Origin: Pseudomonadota bacterium
GTDB taxonomy: Bacteria; Pseudomonadota; Alphaproteobacteria; Rhizobiales; Xanthobacteraceae
Assembly: GCA_963205465.1 (NCBI GenBank)
Contig: CAUJKG010000365.1
Location: 1 to 12,511, forward strand
Length of the DNA stretch: 12,511 nucleotides
Direction: 5' to 3'
In this document: positions 6,925-11,705 of the stretch, one piece after another
Position numbering within the stretch: the stretch's first letter is position 1
Layout: the number at the start of each line of letters is the position of its first letter
Notes under the pieces: model-generated
The model's input: only the letters and a program-made list of their open reading frames with translations
What the model was told of the DNA's origin: nothing
Databases searched by the model: none
Translations under genes and position numbers: made by a program

Positions 6925-7539
6925 ATGCGGTTTGGTTGGTTGGCTGCCTCGTTCGCTGGGCTTTTCGCCATCGTGGCGACAGGTCCCGCGTCTTCACAAC
7001 GCGGACCACAGGTCATCTACGCACAGGACGAGTTGCCGGACGGAGAGACGCCCGGCGTTGTTCCTCAACAACAGGAAGCCGCGCCTCAGTTTCAGAAGCA
7101 GGTGGTTTACTTCCGCACCAATGAAGAGCCGGGGACCATTATCATCCATACCAGCGAGCGGTTTCTTTATCTCGTGATGGGAAATAACCGCGCGCTTCGT
7201 TATGGCGTCGGCGTAGGCCGCGATGGCTTTACCTGGATGGGATTGCACAAGATCACGCGCAAGGCGGAGTGGCCGGATTGGCGTCCGCCGCCGGAGATGA
7301 TCGAACGGCAACCTTATCTTCCGCGCTTCATGGCAGGGGGGCCGGGGAATCCGCTTGGGGCGCGGGCCCTTTATATCGGGAACACCATATACCGAATACA
7401 CGGCACCAATCAGCCGCATACCATCGGGCATGCGGTATCGTCCGGGTGTTTCCGCATGGTCAATAACGACGTGATCGATCTGTTCGATCGCGTACCGGTC
7501 GGAACGCGCGTGATCGTCAAGCACGCGCCGACGATGTAG
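6925..7539 (+). CDS. Periplasmic L,D-transpeptidase (YkuD domain)
   Basis: Peptidoglycan L,D-transpeptidase that makes 3-3 cross-links or attaches proteins to peptidoglycan in the periplasm. The 204-aa product has a signal peptide (hydrophobic residues 5-20, likely cleavage near ASS-Q or shortly before), a Gln/Pro-rich linker to about residue 60, and a YkuD domain to the end. The active-site block runs from HGTNQPHTIG (159-168) into AVSSGCFRM (170-178), giving nucleophile Cys175, preceding Ser172-Ser173, conserved His159 and Arg177. The usual isoleucine or valine after Cys is Phe. ATG 6925 is preceded by AAGGG at 6913-6917 with a 7-nt spacer. The gene is 22 nt from the next, so the two may be cotranscribed. 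Hyphomicrobiales commonly carry many paralogues of this type, so the individual role cannot be assigned. Confidence 0.92.
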   Translation: MRFGWLAASFAGLFAIVATGPASSQRGPQVIYAQDELPDGETPGVVPQQQEAAPQFQKQVVYFRTNEEPGTIIIHTSERFLYLVMGNNRALRYGVGVGRDGFTWMGLHKITRKAEWPDWRPPPEMIERQPYLPRFMAGGPGNPLGARALYIGNTIYRIHGTNQPHTIGHAVSSGCFRMVNNDVIDLFDRVPVGTRVIVKHAPTM

Positions 7540-7561
7540 CGATTCGGCAGGGAAAATCTCG

Positions 7562-8575
7562 ATGACAAAACTCAAGATCTTGTTCTGCTCGGCTGCGGCT
7601 TTGTTCGTGACCGGTGCGGTGGCGCAAGGGCAAACCCTGAAGACCGTGAAGGATCGCGGCTCGCTGGTCTGCGGCGTCAGCCAGGGATTGCCTGGATTTT
7701 CGGAGAACGACGGCAAAGGCAAGTGGACCGGCTTCGACGTTGATTTCTGCCGCGCGGTCGCGGCCGCGATTTTCGACGACCCGGCGAAGGTCACCTTTGT
7801 GCCGCTCAATGCCGCCGAACGGTTCGATGCGTTGAAAGCCGGCAAGATCGATATTCTGTCGCGCAACTCGACATGGACGCTGGGACGGGAGGCCGAAGGG
7901 CTGACCTTCGCCGGCGTGACCTATTACGACGGTCAGGGCTTCATGGTGCGCCGGACGCGAAACGTCATGACTTCCATGGATCTCGCGAACGTCAAGATTT
8001 GCGTTCAGGAGGGGACGACGACCGAGCTCAATCTGGTCGATTATTTCAATCAGAATGGCATGCGCTTCGAGATCGTGAAGGCTCCCGGCGTCGAAGGGCT
8101 CAAAAAGAGCTATGACGAAGGGAAGTGCGACGTCCTTACCGCGGATGTATCGCAGCTTTACGCGTTGCGGCTCGACCTGACGAAGCCGAACGATCACACG
8201 ATCCTCGCCGATGTGATCTCCAAGGAGCCGTTGGGTCCGGTGGTGCGGCAGGGCGACGAGCAGTGGTTCAACATCGTGAAGTGGATCAACTTCGCGATGC
8301 TCAATGCCGACGAACTGGGCGTTCACAATGCCAAGCTTGCGGACGCCCTCAAGTCGGAGAAAGCCGACCTGAAACGTCTGCTCGGTCGTGACGGAGACTA
8401 TGGCGAAAAACTGGGCTTAACCCGGGACTGGGTGGTTCGTATCGTTCGCCACGTCGGCAGCTATGGCGACGTGTTCGAACGCAACATCGGCATGAAGTCG
8501 AGGGTGATGATCCCGCGGGGGATCAACCACCTGTGGAGCGCAGGCGGCATCCAGTACGCGCCGCCGATCCGCTAG
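7562..8575 (+). CDS. Amino-acid ABC transporter periplasmic binding protein, AapJ-like
   Basis: Periplasmic solute-binding protein (bacterial family 3) of 337 aa, the length typical of AapJ, the general L-amino-acid-binding protein of rhizobial Aap transporters. It has a Sec signal peptide with probable cleavage after AVA (residue 21); the family signature around GFDVDFCRAVAAAIF (57-71); LNAAERFDALKAGKIDIL (82-99); GTTTELNL (151-158) at the ligand site; and a C-terminus ending YAPPIR, as AapJ proteins do. Four cysteines (9 excluded as signal) at 37, 63, 147 and 189 might form disulfides. ATG 7562 is preceded by AGGGA at 7549-7553. No aapQ, aapM or aapP gene follows; the next gene is on the opposite strand. 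It is therefore an orphan binding protein, possibly a paralogue serving a transporter encoded elsewhere, so the symbol aapJ is not asserted. Confidence 0.9.
   Translation: MTKLKILFCSAAALFVTGAVAQGQTLKTVKDRGSLVCGVSQGLPGFSENDGKGKWTGFDVDFCRAVAAAIFDDPAKVTFVPLNAAERFDALKAGKIDILSRNSTWTLGREAEGLTFAGVTYYDGQGFMVRRTRNVMTSMDLANVKICVQEGTTTELNLVDYFNQNGMRFEIVKAPGVEGLKKSYDEGKCDVLTADVSQLYALRLDLTKPNDHTILADVISKEPLGPVVRQGDEQWFNIVKWINFAMLNADELGVHNAKLADALKSEKADLKRLLGRDGDYGEKLGLTRDWVVRIVRHVGSYGDVFERNIGMKSRVMIPRGINHLWSAGGIQYAPPIR
8572..8575. other. Shared CTAG supplying both convergent stop codons
   Basis: The palindrome CTAG holds TAG on the + strand (8573-8575, end of the binding protein) and TAG on the - strand (8574-8572, end of the lipoprotein). 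There is no intergenic DNA, so any terminator of either gene must lie within the other's coding sequence. Confidence 0.9.
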
Positions 8576-9198
8576 TTGTCGCTCGGGGGCGGCGGGGCCA
8601 TGAAGACGGGCCGGTCGGTCTGAGGCTGCGCGGCGGGTGCTGCCGCCGGTTGCTGCTTCTGCTTCGCGGCCTTCTTTTTCGGCGGTGCCTTTTTCTTGGT
8701 GCGCGGCGGCGGGGTGCCTTCGCAGCGGACGTAGATTGCCGTGCCGTAGCGGGAGGCAATTTCGGCGCTGACCCAACGCATCACCAGAACTTTTCCGTCG
8801 AACGACAGGATTTCCCGATCCTGCTCGCCGCCGGCTTCGCCTTCGGGCCCGACATAGGTCTTGCCGCCGGTGGACCCCTTCAGCTGAAGTTCCTCCGGGG
8901 CCGACTGGTCAGCCAGATGCATGACAACGCCGCCATTGGGCCCTCTGACGATTTCGTAGGGCTGGCGGCATTGCTGGCGGGCTTCCGCTTCGGTGCGGGT
9001 GCGGTCTTCGTCACGCTGATAAGCCGCTAGGCCGTAACGTCCGGCGAGCTGGTCGGCGGTGTAGGCGGGCGGGGTGGCCGCAGGCGTGGTCGTCAGACTC
9101 GGCATATTCATGCCGGTTCCCGAGCAGCCGGCCATGAGGATTGTCGCAGGTATCAAAAGGTACCATGCGGTATTCTTGGCACTCGACAGGGCCCGCAT
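8572..9198 (-). CDS. Predicted outer- or inner-membrane lipoprotein of unknown function
   Basis: A 208-aa protein I do not recognise. The N-terminus has a charged start, a hydrophobic run YLLIPATILMAG and a lipobox-like MAGC, making Cys25 the likely lipidated residue (position -3 is Met rather than the usual Leu). After a Thr/Pro-rich linker (about 27-48) comes a compact central region (about 48-160) with Cys77 and Cys159, which could form a disulfide. The tail (about 161-208) is low-complexity, rich in Pro, Lys and Ala, with KKK clusters and PPPP near the end, and might contact peptidoglycan or polyanions. Two ATGs are adjacent at 9201 and 9198; the second is better spaced from AAAGGA (minus strand, about 9205-9210), so 9198 is preferred. 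The gene is convergent with the amino-acid-binding protein and overlaps its stop. Confidence 0.75.
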   Translation of the reverse strand: MRALSSAKNTAWYLLIPATILMAGCSGTGMNMPSLTTTPAATPPAYTADQLAGRYGLAAYQRDEDRTRTEAEARQQCRQPYEIVRGPNGGVVMHLADQSAPEELQLKGSTGGKTYVGPEGEAGGEQDREILSFDGKVLVMRWVSAEIASRYGTAIYVRCEGTPPPRTKKKAPPKKKAAKQKQQPAAAPAAQPQTDRPVFMAPPPPSDN

Positions 9199-9215
9199 CA
9201 TGTTTCCTTTACAAA

Positions 9216-9231
9216 GCTGCGCGGGCGCAGC
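9216..9231 (-). promoter_or_regulatory. GC hairpin directly upstream of the lipoprotein ribosome binding site
   Basis: GCTGCG (9216-9221) and CGCAGC (9226-9231) form a perfect 6-bp stem with a CGGG loop. On the minus strand it ends about 6 nt before the AAAGGA ribosome binding site of the lipoprotein gene, so it lies in that gene's 5' leader. It may stabilise the leader or affect ribosome access; function not shown. Confidence 0.35.
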
Positions 9232-9294
9232 GTAGCTTGCTTCGCGAACGGCGGGAAGTCATTGGAATACGCCGTTTTTAGACCGTTTGGTCCC

Positions 9295-9323
9295 TTGCTT
9301 CGGCTGGTGCCCTGCGTTACTCC
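9295..9323 (+). promoter_or_regulatory. Tentative promoter of the nuo operon
   Basis: TTGCTT (9295-9300) and TACTCC (9318-9323) are separated by 17 nt and resemble a weak housekeeping -35/-10 pair. They lie about 90 nt before nuoA, in the 211-bp region shared with the divergent lipoprotein gene. Alphaproteobacterial -10 boxes are poorly conserved, so this is a guess based on spacing and position. Confidence 0.25.
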
Positions 9324-9341
9324 CTAGCGTCTTTCGAACCA

Positions 9342-9384
9342 TTCGCAACTGCGAAATCGGAAGGCGCGGCCTTCGCCCCGAAGG
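9342..9384 (+). promoter_or_regulatory. Hairpin-rich leader of nuoA with two mutually exclusive stems
   Basis: Three stems can form before the nuoA ribosome binding site: TTCGC (9342-9346) with GCGAA (9351-9355); GAAGGC (9360-9365) with GCCTTC (9369-9374); and CCTTCG (9370-9375) with CGAAGG (9379-9384). The last two share the CCTTC at 9370-9374, so only one can exist at a time. The arrangement resembles a small leader switch, though no known riboswitch or protein site was recognised. Confidence 0.35.
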
Positions 9385-9402
9385 TCCAATGTTGTGCCCC
9401 GT

Positions 9403-9407
9403 GAGGG
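9403..9407 (+). promoter_or_regulatory. Ribosome binding site that sets the nuoA start
   Basis: GAGGG lies 5 nt before ATG 9413. The frame is open further upstream, with ATGs at 9389 and 9287, but only 9413 combines this site with the normal NuoA N-terminus. Confidence 0.6.
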
Positions 9408-9412
9408 TTCCG

Positions 9413-9778
9413 ATGACGGTTTTGATCAACGACTATCTTCCGGTCGTCATTTTTATCGGCGTTGCGGCCGTGATCGGTCTTGCGCTGCTTATTTCGCCGT
9501 TTCTGCTCGCGTATCAGAAGCCGGATCCCGAAAAGCTTTCGGCCTATGAGTGCGGGTTCAACGCGTTCGACGACGCACGCATGAAGTTCGACGTGCGATT
9601 CTATCTCGTCGCAATCCTGTTCATCATTTTCGACCTCGAAGTGGCCTTCCTGTTCCCCTGGGCGATCGTATTCGGGGAACTGGGCTCGTTCGGCTTCTGG
9701 TCGATGATGGTCTTCCTAGGCGTTCTGACCATCGGCTTCATCTACGAATGGAAGAAGGGAGCGCTCGAATGGGATTAG
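9413..9778 (+). CDS. nuoA: NADH-quinone oxidoreductase subunit A
   Basis: Membrane subunit A (ND3 homologue) of respiratory complex I, sitting at the joint between the peripheral and membrane arms. The 121-aa length is normal for alphaproteobacteria. Three transmembrane helices are visible (about 9-31, 62-87 and 94-113). The conserved cytoplasmic loop after the first helix reads KLSAYECGF (41-49) with the conserved Cys47 of the ND3 loop, the second helix carries FDLEVAFLFPW (73-83), and the C-terminus is the conserved YEWKKGALEW (111-120). The start at 9413 is fixed by GAGGG at 9403 and by protein length. Its last 10 nt overlap the start of nuoB, indicating coupled translation. It is the first gene of the operon, preceded by a structured 211-bp intergenic region. 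Confidence 0.96.
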   Translation: MTVLINDYLPVVIFIGVAAVIGLALLISPFLLAYQKPDPEKLSAYECGFNAFDDARMKFDVRFYLVAILFIIFDLEVAFLFPWAIVFGELGSFGFWSMMVFLGVLTIGFIYEWKKGALEWD

Positions 9779-10329
9779 TGGCTCCTGCGCCGAAGGGCAT
9801 TCTGGACCCGAAAACCGGCAAGCCGGTTGGTGCGGACGATCCTTTCTATCAGGGGTTGTCGAATGAACTCGCCGACAAAGGCTTTCTCGTCACCGCGACC
9901 GACGACCTGATCAACTGGGCGCGCACCGGGTCGCTGATGTGGATGACGTTCGGGCTGGCGTGCTGTGCCGTCGAGATGATGCAGGCCTCGATGCCGCGCT
10001 ACGACGTCGAGCGTTTCGGTTTCGCGCCGCGGGCGTCGCCTCGCCAGTCGGACGTCATGATCGTTGCGGGCACGCTCACCAACAAAATGGCGCCCGCTTT
10101 GCGCAAGGTCTATGACCAGATGCCCGAACCCCGCTACGTGATCTCGATGGGATCCTGCGCGAACGGGGGCGGCTATTATCACTATTCCTATTCCGTCGTG
10201 CGCGGCTGCGACCGCATCGTGCCGGTGGACATTTACGTGCCGGGCTGCCCGCCGACCGCGGAGGCGCTGGTCTATGGCATTCTCCTGCTGCAGCGGAAAA
10301 TCCGCCGCACCGGCACGATCGAACGGTGA
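9769..10329 (+). CDS. nuoB: NADH-quinone oxidoreductase subunit B
   Basis: Peripheral-arm subunit B (PSST homologue) of complex I, which carries the terminal [4Fe-4S] cluster N2 that hands electrons to ubiquinone. The product has 186 aa. Cluster ligands are visible: the tandem Cys65-Cys66 in GLACCAVEM, Cys130 in SMGSCANGGGYY and Cys160 in VPGCPPTAEAL. RFGFAPRASPRQSD (82-95) is the typical segment near the quinone cavity. The ATG at 9769 is preceded by the purine-rich AAGAAGGGAG at about 9752-9761 and overlaps nuoA by 10 nt in another frame; a longer open frame from 9550 is only the shadow of nuoA. Instead of nuoC, a small cupin gene follows after 4 nt. Confidence 0.97.
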   Translation: MGLVAPAPKGILDPKTGKPVGADDPFYQGLSNELADKGFLVTATDDLINWARTGSLMWMTFGLACCAVEMMQASMPRYDVERFGFAPRASPRQSDVMIVAGTLTNKMAPALRKVYDQMPEPRYVISMGSCANGGGYYHYSYSVVRGCDRIVPVDIYVPGCPPTAEALVYGILLLQRKIRRTGTIER

Positions 10330-10333
10330 AGCC

Positions 10334-10663
10334 ATGAAGATGAGCGGCATACCGTTCGGCACGACCAACTGGTCGGAAGTCGCCCCCACGCTCCATGACG
10401 GAGAGACGGGGACGGCAACGTGGCGTACGCGCGAGTTCGGCGCACTGCGCGTGCGGGTCGTCGAGTATTCCTCCGGCTACGTGGCCGATCACTGGTGCGA
10501 AAAGGGCCACATTCTTTATTGCCTGGAAGGCGAACTGGAGACCGAGTTGAAAGATGGCCGGTCGTTCGTGTTGAAGCCGGGTATGAGCTATCAGGTCGCG
10601 GACGGCGCCGATGCGCACCGTTCAAGGGCACCGAAGGGTGCGCGTCTTTTCGTGGTGGACTGA
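10334..10663 (+). CDS. Small single-domain cupin embedded in the nuo operon
   Basis: A 109-aa single-domain cupin. The first cupin motif is ADHWCEKGHILYCLEGEL (51-68), with His53, Cys55, His59 and Glu65 as possible metal or substrate residues; the second is KPGMSYQVADGADAHRS (81-97) with His95. The DHWC string (52-55) recalls a family that databases call DHCW-motif cupin; I rely on memory for that name. It has no signal peptide, so it is cytosolic. Its function is unknown; a metal-dependent enzyme, small-molecule sensor or assembly aid are all possible. It starts 4 nt after nuoB and its TGA overlaps the nuoC ATG (TGATG), so it is translated as part of the complex I operon. The start at 10334 is chosen over 10274, which lies inside nuoB. 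Confidence 0.85.
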   Translation: MKMSGIPFGTTNWSEVAPTLHDGETGTATWRTREFGALRVRVVEYSSGYVADHWCEKGHILYCLEGELETELKDGRSFVLKPGMSYQVADGADAHRSRAPKGARLFVVD

Positions 10664-11283
10664 TGACGGCTGAAGCGCATACGGCACTCCACCAGCTCGG
10701 CGAGCATATCGCGCGCGCGAAAGGCGTGATCGCCTGCCATGTCGTCTACGGCGAACTCAATGTTGTCGCGGAAGCGGCCGCCATCGAAGCGGTGATGAAA
10801 TTCCTGCGCGACGACGAGGGATGCCGCTTCGTCTCGATCATCGACGTATGCGGCGTCGATTATCCGACGCGCGAGCAGCGGTTCGACGTGGTCTATCACC
10901 TGCTGTCGCCGTCGAAGAACCTTCGCGTCCGGGTGAAGGTGATGACTGACGAAAATACGCCGGTGCCTTCGATCTGCGGCGTGTTTCCGGGGGCGAACTG
11001 GTTCGAGCGCGAAGCCTACGACCTCTACGGCATTCTGTTCACCGGCCATCCGGAATTGCGGCGTCTCCTGACCGACTACGGCTTCGAAGGCCATCCGCTG
11101 CGCAAGGACTTTCCGCTCACGGGATTCGTCGAAGTGCGCTGGGACGACGAAGTGAAGCGCGTGGTTTACGAGCCGGTGCGGCTTGCGCAGGAGTTCCGCA
11201 ACTTTGATTTCCTCTCGCCGTGGGAAGGCACCGATTACACCTTGCCCGGCGACGAGAAGGCCAATGCGGAGGCAAAGAAGTGA
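10663..11283 (+). CDS. nuoC: NADH-quinone oxidoreductase subunit C
   Basis: Peripheral-arm subunit C (30-kDa subunit homologue) of complex I, 206 aa, with no cofactor of its own; it packs against NuoD. The family signature is intact: VFPGANWFEREAYDLYGI (107-124) with ERE-A-YD-x-YGI, then HPELRRLLTDYGFEGHPLRKDFPL (129-152 region). Further upstream is FDVVYHLLS (74-82). The C-terminus continues past VVYEP with the usual RNFDF segment. It is a separate gene from nuoD, unlike the fused nuoCD of enterobacteria. The ATG at 10663 overlaps the cupin stop, and the ribosome binding site is weak, consistent with coupling. A GTG start of the next gene overlaps its stop. Confidence 0.96.
   Translation: MTAEAHTALHQLGEHIARAKGVIACHVVYGELNVVAEAAAIEAVMKFLRDDEGCRFVSIIDVCGVDYPTREQRFDVVYHLLSPSKNLRVRVKVMTDENTPVPSICGVFPGANWFEREAYDLYGILFTGHPELRRLLTDYGFEGHPLRKDFPLTGFVEVRWDDEVKRVVYEPVRLAQEFRNFDFLSPWEGTDYTLPGDEKANAEAKK
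11268..11272 (+). promoter_or_regulatory. Strong ribosome binding site for the GTG start of the thioesterase
   Basis: GGAGG at 11268-11272 is followed by a 7-nt spacer and GTG at 11280. This is the best Shine-Dalgarno match seen in the window and fixes the start of the embedded thioesterase inside the last codons of nuoC. Confidence 0.7.
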
Positions 11284-11705
11284 AAGCCTCGCTCAAGCCC
11301 GGCCTTAAGCATCGTATCGTGTTCAAGGTGACGGACAAGAAGACCGTTCCGGCGCTCTATCCGGAATCGAACGATCTTGCCGCGATGCCGGCAGTGTTCG
11401 CGACCGGATTCATGGTCGGCTTATTCGAATGGTGCTGCACGGAACTGCTCGCCATGCATCTGGACGAAGGCGAGGGCAGCCTCGGCACGCATGTGAATTT
11501 CTCGCATGAGGCAGCGACGCCTCCGGGCCTCACCGTGACGGTCGATTGCGAAATCACGGAAGTGAACGGTAAGCGCGTGAAGTTCACGGTTACGGGTCAC
11601 GACGGTATCGACCGGATCGGCGGCGGGACGCATGAGCGCTTCGTCATCAACAGCGCGAAGTTCGACGAGCGGGTCGCCGCGAAAGCGGCAAAGGCGGCAG
11701 CATGA
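11280..11705 (+). CDS. FlK-like hotdog-fold thioesterase embedded in the nuo operon
   Basis: A 141-aa hotdog-fold acyl-CoA thioesterase resembling fluoroacetyl-CoA thioesterase FlK. Landmarks include AMPAVFATGFMVGLFEW (35-51), LGTHVNFSHEAATPPG (68-83), and GTHERFVI (116-123) near the end. Counting from the GTG, Thr42, Glu50 and His76 fall on exactly the residue numbers known as the FlK catalytic triad. The family includes many uncharacterised homologues; true fluoroacetate resistance is not implied, and hydrolysis of another short acyl-CoA is equally possible. It is cytosolic, with an Ala/Lys-rich tail. The GTG at 11280 overlaps the nuoC stop and has a near-perfect GGAGG; its own TGA overlaps the nuoD ATG (ATGA). 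It is thus built into the complex I operon by overlaps on both sides. Confidence 0.87.
   Translation: MKASLKPGLKHRIVFKVTDKKTVPALYPESNDLAAMPAVFATGFMVGLFEWCCTELLAMHLDEGEGSLGTHVNFSHEAATPPGLTVTVDCEITEVNGKRVKFTVTGHDGIDRIGGGTHERFVINSAKFDERVAAKAAKAAA

Noticed and set aside
6994..7866. Minus-strand open frame of 290 codons opposite the L,D-transpeptidase and binding protein genes
   Set aside because: Both + strand genes are complete with signal peptides and catalytic motifs; the antisense product has no family features.
9287..9412. Longer nuoA reading frame starting at 9287 or 9389
   Set aside because: The extension contains Cys/Arg-rich residues foreign to NuoA and runs through the hairpin leader; ATG 9413 has the ribosome binding site and gives the standard 121 aa.
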